NCBI GenBank assembly: GCA_020846005.1
Contig: JADLEQ010000051.1
Span: 1-42,261, forward strand
Direction of reading: 5' to 3'
Source: Polyangiaceae bacterium
GTDB taxonomy: Bacteria; Myxococcota_A; Polyangia; Polyangiales; Polyangiaceae
DNA length: 42,261 nt
Position numbers and translations under genes: made by a program. The notes under the pieces are model-generated. The model had not been told where the DNA came from and did no database searches. It saw nothing but the letters and a program-made list of their open reading frames with translations. This document shows positions 35,345 through 42,261 of the stretch, piece after piece (within the stretch, counting starts at the first letter, position 1; every line of letters begins with the position of its first letter).

Positions 35345-36463
35345 ATGGCCGAGAAGCGCGACTACTACGAGGTGCTCGGCGTGGAGCGCGAGGCGAGCGC
35401 GGAGGACATCCGCCGCGCGTACCGGCAGCTCGCGCTCAAGTACCACCCGGATCGCAACCCGGGGAACGCCGAGGCCGAGGGCAAGTTCAAGGAGGCGAGT
35501 GAGGCGTTCGGCGTGCTCAGCGACGACGCCAAGCGCTCCGCGTACGATCGCTTCGGCCACGCTGGCGCGTCCGCCGGGTTCGATTTCCAGGGCGCGGGCA
35601 TCGGCGACATCCTGAACCAGTTCCAGGATCTGTTCGCGGACTTCTTCGGGGGCTTCGGCGGTGGGTTCGGCGGCAACGGGCGGCGCCGCGCACCGGAGCG
35701 CGGGCAGGACGTGGGCGTCGCCGCGCAGGTCACGCTCGCGGAGGCCTTCACGGGCTGCAAGAAGGAGGTCTCCGTCGCTGGGGCCGCGCCGTGCGAGGAG
35801 TGCGCAGGCAACGGCGCCGAGGCCGGCACACGTCCGGAGACGTGCCCGCAGTGCCGCGGCACCGGCCAGGTGACGACCCAGCGCGGCTTCATCATGTTCA
35901 GCTCTGCGTGCGCCCGGTGCCGCGGCTCGGGCCAGCACGTCGCGTCCCCGTGCAAGAAGTGCAGCGGGCGGGGCGCCGTCGAGCGCCGCAAGAAGGTGAT
36001 GGTGACCTTCCCCGCCGGCATCGACACCGGCCACCGCCTGCGCCTCGCGGGGCAGGGCATGCCCGGCGCGAACGATACCCCTCCCGGGGATCTCTACGTC
36101 GACGTCGAGGTGACCGCCGACTCCCGCTTCGAGCGCCACGGCAACGATCTCGCGCTCCGCGCCGAGGTGACGTTCGCCGAGGCCGCCCTGGGCGCCCCCA
36201 TCACCGTCGCCCTGCCGGACGGTTCGGAGGAGAAGATCGCCCTCGCCGCCGGTACGCAGCCCGGCGCGGTGCAGACGATTCGCGGCAAGGGCTTCCCGTC
36301 CGTGGAGCGACGCGGCCGTGGGGATCTGCACGTGGTGATCGCCGTCCACGTCCCGCGCAAGCTCAGCCGCAAGGCGAAGAAGCTCCTCGAGGAGCTCGAC
36401 AGCGAGCTGAAGGCGTCCGCTGACGCAGCTTCGGGCAGCGCGCGCGTGCACCCGGAGGGGTGA
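35345..36463 (+). CDS. dnaJ: Chaperone DnaJ
   Basis: A protein of 372 residues. The J domain (1-70) has HPD at 34-36. A Gly/Phe region follows (about 98-111). Four CxxCxGxG zinc motifs are seen at 150-157 (CEECAGNG), 167-174, 189-196 and 203-210. The C-terminal peptide-binding domains include GDLYVDVEV and [14 protein letters not shown]. It stimulates DnaK and hands it unfolded substrates. No dnaK or grpE is near. The G/F stretch is short. Confidence 0.95.
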   Translation: MAEKRDYYEVLGVEREASAEDIRRAYRQLALKYHPDRNPGNAEAEGKFKEASEAFGVLSDDAKRSAYDRFGHAGASAGFDFQGAGIGDILNQFQDLFADFFGGFGGGFGGNGRRRAPERGQDVGVAAQVTLAEAFTGCKKEVSVAGAAPCEECAGNGAEAGTRPETCPQCRGTGQVTTQRGFIMFSSACARCRGSGQHVASPCKKCSGRGAVERRKKVMVTFPAGIDTGHRLRLAGQGMPGANDTPPGDLYVDVEVTADSRFERHGNDLALRAEVTFAEAALGAPITVALPDGSEEKIALAAGTQPGAVQTIRGKGFPSVERRGRGDLHVVIAVHVPRKLSRKAKKLLEELDSELKASADAASGSARVHPEG

Positions 36464-36566
36464 GCGCAGCGAGCGGCCCGCGCCGCGCCCACGCGCTCGC
36501 GCCGACGGTCACCCGGCGCGGAGACGTACGAGGACCACGCGGCCCGCGGCGGGCGCGCGCCCACGC

Positions 36567-38684
36567 TCACGGGCTCGCGACGCCGAGCTTCCGGAGCGAA
36601 GCCTCGACCTCGCGCACGAGCGCATGATCGGCCGGGTAGGACTTCCGATAGATGGCGAGCGCGGCGGTGAGCTCGACGATCGCCTCGCGCTTGGCGCCCT
36701 TCGCGGCGAAGGTCTTACCCAGACCGTGGCGGTCGCCGCCCACGTCCGGGTGCTCGGGACCGAGCGCCTTCTCGTGGATCGCCAGCGCGCGCCGCAGCTC
36801 AGCGATGGCGTCGTCGAAGCGACCGAGCTCGCGGAGCACTCCGCCGAGCGCCGCGCGGTCCGATCCGGTGTCCGCGTGCTCGGCGCCGAGCGCGGCTTCG
36901 TCGATGGAGAGCGCCTGCTCGTAGGCGAGGCGCGCGTCCTCCCACTTGCGCTGCTCCTCGAGGACGCTCCCCTCGCTCAGCCAAGCCGCAGCGACGTGAC
37001 GGTGACGCGCACCGAGCTTGGCCGCCCAGATCGCGCGGGCTCGGCGGAATTCCGCGAGCGCGTCCTCGAGCCGGCCGAGCGCCCTCAGCGCGGTGCCCAC
37101 GTTGTTGTGCCCCGCTCCCACCTGCGGGTGGTCCGGCCCCAGCGCCTGCCCCGCGATCGAGAGCCCCGCGCGGAACTCGGCGAGCGCCTCCTCGTGCCGA
37201 CCGAGATCACTCAGGACGGCCGCCACGTTGTTGTGACTCGCCCCGACCTCCGCGTGCCCGCGGCCTAGCGTCTGCTCCCGCAGGAACAAAGCCCGTCGAT
37301 GCGCCTCGAGCGCCCGCTCGTAGTGACCGACCGCGCGCTCGAGGTTGCCGATCAGCGAGAGCGTCTTGCCGACCAGCGGGTGATCACGCCCGAGCGCCGC
37401 CTCCCGGATCTCGAGCGCACGCCGCGCCTCGCCGAGCGCGTCGTCGTAGCGACCGAGTTGCTCCAGGACGGCGGCGAGCTGGTGGCGGCCCGTGCCGGTG
37501 TCGGGGTGAGACGCCCCGAGCGTCTTCACCCAGAGATCGAGCGCCGCGCGCAGCTCGGCGAGCGCGGCCTCGTAGTGCCCCTGCGCCGTCAGCACGCTGC
37601 CGATGCCGCTCCTCGCCTTGGCGAGCCAGTGGTGCTCCGCGCCGAGGGTCTTCTCCCAGATGGCGAGCGCCCGACGGTACTCCTCGAGCGCAGCGTCGTG
37701 TCGCCCCATGGTCGCGTGCACGTTCCCGAGGCTCAGGCGGACCATCCCGGCCTCGACGTGTTCGGCCCCGAGCTTCGCCTCGACGAGGGCGAGCGCCTCG
37801 CGGTGCAGCGCGACGGCGTCGTCGTACTCACCCAGCCGCCACGCCACGTCCCCCAGCCCCGAGAGCGCGGCGGCGACGCCCACGGCGTTCGCGTCCCTCT
37901 CGTAGAGCGCCTTGGCTGCGCCGAGCTTCTCGCGAGCTTCGCGGTACTTGCCCTTCTCCTCCAGCGAGCGCCCCTCCTTGAGGAGCGCCTCGGCGACCTC
38001 ACGACCCACGCCGGCACGCTCGGCCGCCTCCCGCGCCTCTCTCGCCGCCTGCGCCGCCTCGGCCGGCTTCCCGGTGGCGAGCAGGCCCGAGGCGCGCGCG
38101 GACGCATCGCGCGCCCGCTCGAGCGCCGCCGCGTCGCGCGCGGTACCGTGCGCACGATAGCCGGCGTACACGGCCTCCTGGCGGCAAGCGCTGAGCGAAC
38201 GCGCGAGATCGGCGACGGCGTCGGCGGCCTTCTCCGCGGTCTGCCGATCGGCGCGGGCGAGCAGGGTCGCGAGCGCCCGCTGACGGCTGAGCGCCTCGTC
38301 GTAGCAGGCTGTCATGGCCACGTAGGTCTCCTCGGGCGTGACCTTGCGCACGACGGCGTCCATGCACGCGCGCTTCGACAGCATCGCCCAGTCGCGTGAG
38401 ATGTCGTCCATCTTGGTCACCACGAGATCCGCGGTGCTGGCCGCGAACTCGGCCCCCATCCCCGCGAACGCGTGATGAACCTCGGCGCGCGCCTCCGCGC
38501 TCCACGCCCGCTGCACGTCGAGCTCGAAGTCGTCGCAGGGTCCGCGAGCCGGCGCGAGCAGCGTGGGGCGCTCCGGCCCGCAGCCGAATCCGATCAGAGG
38601 CGCCGCGCAGAGTGAGGCGCCGACCACCCGCCGCCGCAGCCCCCTTGCCGGGCGACGGGACCCACGGGCGTCACGCTGCGACAT
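36567..38684 (-). CDS. TPR lipoprotein resembling the ectodomain of myxobacterial kinases
   Basis: A protein of 705 residues from ATG 38684, with a basic n-region and a probable lipobox IGFGC (Cys 35). A domain of about 130 residues follows with Cys and Trp residues, including CDDFELDVQRAWSAEARAE and KRACMDAVVRKVTPEE, resembling the region between the transmembrane helix and the TPRs of many Polyangia Ser/Thr kinases (recalled pattern). From about residue 250 there are about ten 42-residue kinesin-light-chain-type TPRs with repeated LGAEH or LGRDHP motifs. There is no kinase domain. It probably mediates protein contacts in the periplasm. Confidence 0.75.
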   Translation of the reverse strand: MSQRDARGSRRPARGLRRRVVGASLCAAPLIGFGCGPERPTLLAPARGPCDDFELDVQRAWSAEARAEVHHAFAGMGAEFAASTADLVVTKMDDISRDWAMLSKRACMDAVVRKVTPEETYVAMTACYDEALSRQRALATLLARADRQTAEKAADAVADLARSLSACRQEAVYAGYRAHGTARDAAALERARDASARASGLLATGKPAEAAQAAREAREAAERAGVGREVAEALLKEGRSLEEKGKYREAREKLGAAKALYERDANAVGVAAALSGLGDVAWRLGEYDDAVALHREALALVEAKLGAEHVEAGMVRLSLGNVHATMGRHDAALEEYRRALAIWEKTLGAEHHWLAKARSGIGSVLTAQGHYEAALAELRAALDLWVKTLGASHPDTGTGRHQLAAVLEQLGRYDDALGEARRALEIREAALGRDHPLVGKTLSLIGNLERAVGHYERALEAHRRALFLREQTLGRGHAEVGASHNNVAAVLSDLGRHEEALAEFRAGLSIAGQALGPDHPQVGAGHNNVGTALRALGRLEDALAEFRRARAIWAAKLGARHRHVAAAWLSEGSVLEEQRKWEDARLAYEQALSIDEAALGAEHADTGSDRAALGGVLRELGRFDDAIAELRRALAIHEKALGPEHPDVGGDRHGLGKTFAAKGAKREAIVELTAALAIYRKSYPADHALVREVEASLRKLGVASP

Positions 38685-38813
38685 CGCCGTCGCGAGGTTA
38701 CCCGGATCCCCGAGTGGGCGCACGCGCCTCGGCTCGTGGGCGTGGCCCGCCGGGAGCGGGCCGGAGGGGCTGGCGATCGCCCGCTGCCGTGCCGCACCGC
38801 CCAGGCGGCACGC

Positions 38814-39848
38814 TCACGGCGCCGCCCAGCTGCCGACTGCGTAGGCGGCGACGCCGAGCGCCGCCGACGCCGGCAGCGTCACCGCCCAGGCCAGCGCCAG
38901 GTCACGCAGTGTCCTGCGGTTGAGCGAGGCGCGCCGCGCGCCCGCGCCGATGATCCCACCTGAGGCGACGTGCGTCGTGGACATCGGCAGCCCCAGGGTC
39001 GCGCCGGCCGTGACGAGGGCCGAGATCACGAGGTTCGCGACGAACCCCTGGCGGTGCCCCATGGAGGTGACCCTCACCGCGAGCACGCGCGTCACGCGCC
39101 TGCCCGCGGTGAGGCTACCAGCGAGCATCCCGCCGGCCACCAGCGCGAAGAGCGCCGGCGCCTGGGAGAGGACCCCCGGGCCCGCGAGCGCCGAGGCGGC
39201 GAGCAGGAGGGCCACGATCTTCGGCGCGTCGTTGAGCCCGCGCGCGAAGCTCGTCGCGCCGCTGGTGAGCCAGTGGAGGTGGTCGAGCGTGAGCCGCAGC
39301 GCGTGCGGGCGCTCGGCCGCGCAGCTCACCCGAGCGCCCGCGGCGCCCGCCAGCGGTGGGCGGGCGCGCGGCGCGACTCGCACCAGGATCACGACGGCCG
39401 CCAGCGCCACGAGGGGACTCACCAGGAGCGGCACGAGGATCTTCGCGCCGAGCGCGCCCCACCGGACGCCCTCCACGCCGTACGCGACCGAGGCGACACC
39501 GACGATCGCGCCGACGATCGCGTGCGTCGTCGACACGGGGAGCCCCGTCCGCGTGGCGAAGAGCACCCACAGAGCCGCGCCCGCGAGGGTCGCGGCGGCT
39601 GCGGCGAACGTGGGCGCGGTGCCGACCGCGAGGATTCCGCTCCCGAACGTCCCGACCATCGCGCGGGCGAGCCCCGCGGCCAGCAGCGCACCCGCGGTCG
39701 TCCAGAGGGCGCCCCAGCGGATCGCCCGGCGGTAGTCCGTGACGCCGCTCCCGACGAGCGTCGCGATCCCCTTCGAGACGTCGTTCGCGCCGTTCACGTA
39801 GGCGAGCCCGAACCCGAGCGCACCGACGACGATCGACCAGGCGGTCAC
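38814..39848 (-). CDS. PiT-family inorganic phosphate transporter
   Basis: A protein of 344 residues with about ten hydrophobic segments. The two inverted-repeat signatures are YVNGANDVSKGIATLVGSG near the N-terminus and FARGLNDAPKIVALLL in the middle, plus two PVSTTH or PMSTTH motifs. PiT carriers import phosphate with a metal cation, and arsenate as an analogue. GTG 39848 overlaps the stop of the 114-residue gene (GTGA), which in turn overlaps the ArsM-like gene, so the three are one operon. Confidence 0.9.
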   Translation of the reverse strand: MTAWSIVVGALGFGLAYVNGANDVSKGIATLVGSGVTDYRRAIRWGALWTTAGALLAAGLARAMVGTFGSGILAVGTAPTFAAAAATLAGAALWVLFATRTGLPVSTTHAIVGAIVGVASVAYGVEGVRWGALGAKILVPLLVSPLVALAAVVILVRVAPRARPPLAGAAGARVSCAAERPHALRLTLDHLHWLTSGATSFARGLNDAPKIVALLLAASALAGPGVLSQAPALFALVAGGMLAGSLTAGRRVTRVLAVRVTSMGHRQGFVANLVISALVTAGATLGLPMSTTHVASGGIIGAGARRASLNRRTLRDLALAWAVTLPASAALGVAAYAVGSWAAP

Positions 39849-40189
39849 ACCGCGACCCGCTGGAGGAGCGCCTCACGCCCCCCGAAGCGGCGGGCGAGCA
39901 GCGGATGGAGCCGCGCGATGACGGACGGCCCGATCGCCTCCGCCAGCGTGAGCAGCGCGGGGTCCAGGGCGCGCTGGCAGGCGCAGGGAGCGTCGGCGTC
40001 GAGACGGGAGATCGCCTGCGTGAGGAGGGCTCCTACCCTCTCGGCGTCGGCGCGAGCGACCCCGGGGTCGCCCGAGCCGCGCGCCTCGCCCGAGCGCCCT
40101 CGCCGACGGTCGGCCCGCCGCGCGGTCGGCGAGCTGCCGCGGCAGGACCACGTGCCCCGGCGCCCCGTGCCGACGAACAGCGCGTCCAT
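39845..40189 (-). CDS. Unknown protein of 114 aa between ArsM-like and PiT genes
   Basis: ATG 40189 shares its A with the TGA of the ArsM-like gene, and its TGA overlaps the PiT GTG, so it is translated within the operon. The N-terminal half is Arg/Gly/Ser-rich and without predicted structure; the C-terminal 65 residues form probable helices (RVGALLTQAISRLDAD, LLTLAEAIGPSVIARLHPLL) with a CAC motif between. Third positions are GC-rich throughout. It is not a recognisable PhoU/DUF47 partner. Function unknown. Confidence 0.6.
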   Translation of the reverse strand: MDALFVGTGRRGTWSCRGSSPTARRADRRRGRSGEARGSGDPGVARADAERVGALLTQAISRLDADAPCACQRALDPALLTLAEAIGPSVIARLHPLLARRFGGREALLQRVAV

Positions 40190-41226
40190 CAGCAGCAGCC
40201 GCCGGTGCCACCGCCCGTCGCACAGGTAGCGTCCGCGGCCTCCGTGGTGACCCGGTAGTCCGCCCCCTTCGTCTCGCGCGGGTCCCGCCGCATCGCTCCC
40301 GGCGCGCACGAGAAGCGGAACGGTCCGCGGTACACGATGGAGTGCTCCTGGTCGAGGCACGGGCCCTCCTTGCCCTCGAACGCGACGACCGTGACGCTGC
40401 GGAGCTCGATCCCCTCCACGGTGCGCCAGGGCGCGTCCTGACGCTCGAGGAGCTCGACACCGCAGAGGCCAGCCTCCTCGAGCGCCCGGAGGAAGAGGTC
40501 CTCGCGCAGCGCGCCCGCGATGCAGCCGGTGCACAGCTCGGCGTGGCGCCGTAGGTGCGGGGGAGCGTCCTCGTCGCTCACGATGTCGGAGATCACCGCG
40601 CGCCCGCCGCGCCGCAACACGCGGTGGAGCTCGGCGAACAGCTGGCGCTCGGCGTCGGGTTCGACGAGGTTCAGCGCGCCGCTCGAGACGACGGCGTCGA
40701 CCGAATCGCTGGCGACCCGCGGCGCGGTCGCGCGCAGGCGGCCGGCGTCGTGCTCGAGCGCGGCGAGGGCGTCGGACGGGCTGACCGGACGCTCCGCGAG
40801 GAGCGCGTCGAGCCGGTCGAGGCCCAGCCCGAGGTCCTGGAGCCGCCCGCGGCGGGACTCCACGTTCGAGTGCCCAACGCGACGGGCGACCTCCGCGGCG
40901 TGGCGGCGCGCCAGCGCGGGCAGCTCGTGGTTCATGTCGACGCCGATGACCTGGGCGGTCGGACCGACCACCTGGCCCGCGAGGAAGCACGCCTTGCCGG
41001 AGCCCGACCCGAGGTCGAGCACCGTCTCACCGGGGCGGAGGTGCCGCGTCGGGTCGCCGCAGCCGTAGTCCTGCTCGAGCACCTCGTCCGGGATCGCGGC
41101 GAGCAGCGCAGGATCGCAGGCGACCGGACAGCAGAGGCTCTCCTCGCGGGCGCGCGCCGCGCTGGTGTAGCGGGCCTTCACTGCCGGTTCGACGTCGAGC
41201 CGCTCACCAGATGAAGTCGCTGGCAC
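40189..41226 (-). CDS. ArsM-like SAM-dependent methyltransferase with Cys-rich tail
   Basis: A protein of 345 residues. The N-terminus has EESLCCPVACDPALL (Cys 32, 33, 37) and LEQDYGCGDP (Cys 56); motif I is DLGSGSGK (71-78), followed by IGVDMNHE. A later LCTGCIAGAL (Cys 232, 235) matches the CxGCxxGA region of arsenite methyltransferases, and RSVTVVAFEGKEGPCLDQ is typical of the ArsM-like group seen in arsenosugar clusters (recalled). The C-terminus diverges and ends in CATGGGTGGCC. The likely reaction is arsenite (or another soft metal or thiol) methylation. GTG 41226 is chosen because GGAGG lies 5 nt upstream. The gene begins a three-gene overlapping operon with PiT. Confidence 0.78.
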   Translation of the reverse strand: MPATSSGERLDVEPAVKARYTSAARAREESLCCPVACDPALLAAIPDEVLEQDYGCGDPTRHLRPGETVLDLGSGSGKACFLAGQVVGPTAQVIGVDMNHELPALARRHAAEVARRVGHSNVESRRGRLQDLGLGLDRLDALLAERPVSPSDALAALEHDAGRLRATAPRVASDSVDAVVSSGALNLVEPDAERQLFAELHRVLRRGGRAVISDIVSDEDAPPHLRRHAELCTGCIAGALREDLFLRALEEAGLCGVELLERQDAPWRTVEGIELRSVTVVAFEGKEGPCLDQEHSIVYRGPFRFSCAPGAMRRDPRETKGADYRVTTEAADATCATGGGTGGCC

Positions 41227-41231
41227 CTTCA

Positions 41232-41236
41232 CCTCC
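41232..41236 (-). promoter_or_regulatory. Ribosome-binding site of the ArsM-like gene
   Basis: GGAGG on the minus strand, 5 nt before GTG 41226. It supports this start over the frame's upstream extension (open to 41403), which has no methyltransferase sequence. Confidence 0.7.
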
Positions 41237-41505
41237 CATCGAGACACCGGTCTCGGTTCTACCCAGCGTCTCGCGTGGCGCCTCGGCGTTACACCGCCGG
41301 GGCCCCTCGGGCGCCCCCCCCTCGCACGCTGGTGTCGGCCTCCGCCGGGCGCCGCGCTCCCCCTAGGGCGGCGCGCCTCGGGCCGTGGGCAGCGCGCGGG
41401 CATCCGACTCGACGGGGCGGGGTGGGCGCGTCACCCTCGCTGCCTGGACTTCGAACGTGAGGTCCTCCGGCGCGGCGGCTCGTGCCGCATGGAGTGTCGT
41501 TGGTC

Positions 41506-41853
41506 ATGCGACGAGGAGCAGAAGGTGCCGGCCACCGGCACGAGCGTGTGCAGCGTCTCATGCTGGAGGAGCTGCGGGCGCTGATGCGCGACGACGTTTC
41601 CGACCCCACGCTCGCGAACGTGCGCGTGGCGGCCGTCGTGTTGTCCGTCGACTATCGCCACGCGCGCGTCCACTTCACCCTGGCCTCGGGGCTCGAGCTA
41701 CGACGTCCTGTCGAGCGAGCGCTCACCCGGGCGACGCCGTTCCTGCGGGCGCGACTCGCCGATGCCATCGACCTGAAGCGCACGCCCGAGCTGCGCTTCG
41801 TGTTCGACGGCGTGGCTCTCCCCGAGGACGGTGACGCACCTGGTCCCGAGTGA
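41506..41853 (+). CDS. rbfA: Ribosome-binding factor A
   Basis: A protein of 115 residues. RbfA is a KH-like protein for 30S maturation and cold adaptation. Family signs are HRHERVQRLMLEELRALMRDDVSDPTLANVRV, here split by position (residues about 10-41), the KH core with VHFTLASG, and LKRTPELRFVFD near the end. It is usually next to nusA-infB-truB, but here stands alone. Start at ATG 41506; GTG 41482 is also in frame. Confidence 0.85.
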   Translation: MRRGAEGAGHRHERVQRLMLEELRALMRDDVSDPTLANVRVAAVVLSVDYRHARVHFTLASGLELRRPVERALTRATPFLRARLADAIDLKRTPELRFVFDGVALPEDGDAPGPE

Positions 41854-42179
41854 TCAGCGAGACTCGCTCTCCCACCCGCCCTCCGACCCGCTCCCGCACT
41901 CCCTCCCGCTCTCGCTCTCCCTCCCGCTCTCGCTCCCGCTCTCCCTCTCGCCCCCGCACTCCCTCCCGCTCCCGCCCTCGCTCCCGCTCTCCCTCCCGCT
42001 CTCCCTCCCGCTCTCCCTCCCGCTCTCGCTCCCGCTCTCGCCCCCGCCCTCGCACTCCCTCCCGCCCCCGCCCTCGACTGACTGTGAGTCGGCGATGACG
42101 TCAACTGTTTTGGTCGCGTTTTCTTCGTGGTCGGCCGTGGGCGGGGGGCGTCGGTCTTGGTCGGGGTCTTGCTCGGCAT
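41652..42179 (-). CDS. Possible small basic protein reading into a repeat tract
   Basis: ATG 42179 has GGGAG 6 nt upstream and its first 18 codons after Met have G or C at the third position in 17 cases (MPSKTPTKTDAPRPRPTTKK), so a gene probably starts here. The beginning resembles histone-H1-like Lys/Pro/Thr-rich proteins. After about codon 20 the bias fades, and the frame runs through the polypyrimidine repeat as Arg/Ala/Gly and on antisense over rbfA to 41652, which is unlikely to be the real end. A GTG frame (42186-41854) ends just after rbfA and is more GC3-consistent in the repeat, but its start overlaps the ribosome-binding site. A frameshift or repeat-length change is possible. Confidence 0.3.
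   Translation of the reverse strand: MPSKTPTKTDAPRPRPTTKKTRPKQLTSSPTHSQSRAGAGGSARAGARAGARAGGRAGGRAGGRAGARAGAGGSAGARGRAGARAGGRARAGGSAGAGRRAGGRASLADHSGPGASPSSGRATPSNTKRSSGVRFRSMASASRARRNGVARVSARSTGRRSSSPEARVKWTRAWR
41868..42076. repeat. Polypyrimidine CTCCCG/CTCTCG repeat tract
   Basis: About 209 bp of irregular hexamer repeats (CTCCCG, CTCTCG, CTCCCT, CCCGCT) on the plus strand with very few A, so the complementary strand is nearly all purine with C. In reading frames it gives RS/PR-type, RE/GE-type or RAG-type repeats. It begins just after rbfA and ends before the basic-protein start. It could form triplex (H-)DNA, be a slippage-prone locus, or encode a low-complexity domain. Confidence 0.85.
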
Positions 42180-42192
42180 GGATCACTCCCTT

Positions 42193-42209
42193 CGGGCCGT
42201 TCCGGCCCG
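42193..42209. promoter_or_regulatory. Inverted repeat upstream of the possible basic protein
   Basis: CGGGCCG (42193-42199) and CGGCCCG (42203-42209) are exact inverted repeats with a TTC spacer, located 3-19 nt upstream of the ribosome-binding site of the start at 42179. It may be an operator or a leader hairpin. Confidence 0.4.
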
Positions 42210-42261
42210 TGATTCGGTCGCGCGTCGGTTCGCGTCCGTCCTTCGCCTTCCGCGAGCTGAC

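Noticed and set aside
33683-36451. A 922-codon open frame on the minus strand
   Set aside because: Antisense to the coiled-coil methyltransferase and dnaJ.
38814-41226. A complete arsenic resistance operon
   Set aside because: No ArsR, ArsB/Acr3, ArsC or ArsS gene is present; only ArsM-like and PiT genes support an arsenic link.

Overview
This is a very GC-rich (clearly above 70%), gene-dense chromosomal segment. The codon bias, the many lipoproteins, the Hanks-type kinase with a distal membrane anchor, the TPR scaffolds and the kinase-ectodomain-like TPR lipoprotein all point to Myxococcota, probably Polyangia. The placement is inferred from gene content; there is no rRNA to confirm it. I see no integrase, transposase, phage structural gene or CRISPR array. 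The only RNA gene seen is a tRNA-Ala(GGC).

Layout. 1-8.3 kb is an exported-protein zone: the end of a Cys-rich repeat protein, a methyltransferase, a tiny lipoprotein, and a minus-strand trio of a CAP-domain lipoprotein flanked by two paralogous YncE-propeller/phosphoesterase lipoproteins. 8.4-11.1 kb is a large TPR scaffold. 11.3-16.5 kb on the plus strand carries TldD, an atypical OmpR-type regulator (Glu at the phospho-Asp site), PdxA overlapping it by 44 nt, and an adenine DNA methyltransferase joined to pdxA by ATGA. 16.5-22.9 kb carries a PHP-like lipoprotein, a membrane-anchored small protein, tRNA-Ala, a triple palindromic repeat, a Ser/Thr kinase, a CNT-type nucleoside transporter, a DUF2505-like protein and an orphan CcmB. 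22.9-25.0 kb holds a 2Fe-2S/FAD oxidoreductase and a Bax-inhibitor-1-like membrane protein.

25.1-27.0 kb is the main accessory island: a beta-class DNA methyltransferase and a small PD-(D/E)XK nuclease form a compact type II restriction-modification pair, followed by an apparently frameshifted unknown gene. 27.1-30.3 kb has two lipoproteins, a sulfatase-modifying-factor-like lipoprotein without the catalytic Cys pair, and a possible outer-membrane protein. 30.3-33.7 kb has trpE coupled to a small membrane protein, KDPG aldolase and a two-domain VOC protein. 33.9-36.5 kb has a degenerate methyltransferase/coiled-coil protein and dnaJ.

36.6-41.2 kb (minus strand) has a kinesin-light-chain-type TPR lipoprotein and an overlapping three-gene operon of an ArsM-like methyltransferase with a Cys-rich tail, an unknown 114-residue protein and a PiT phosphate transporter. 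rbfA follows, and the window ends in a polypyrimidine repeat tract next to a possible small basic protein.

Novelty candidates, in order: the ArsM-like/114-aa/PiT operon, the small R-M island with its decayed neighbour, the E-for-D regulator overlapping pdxA with the coupled DNA methyltransferase, and the polypurine/polypyrimidine tract with its basic-protein start.
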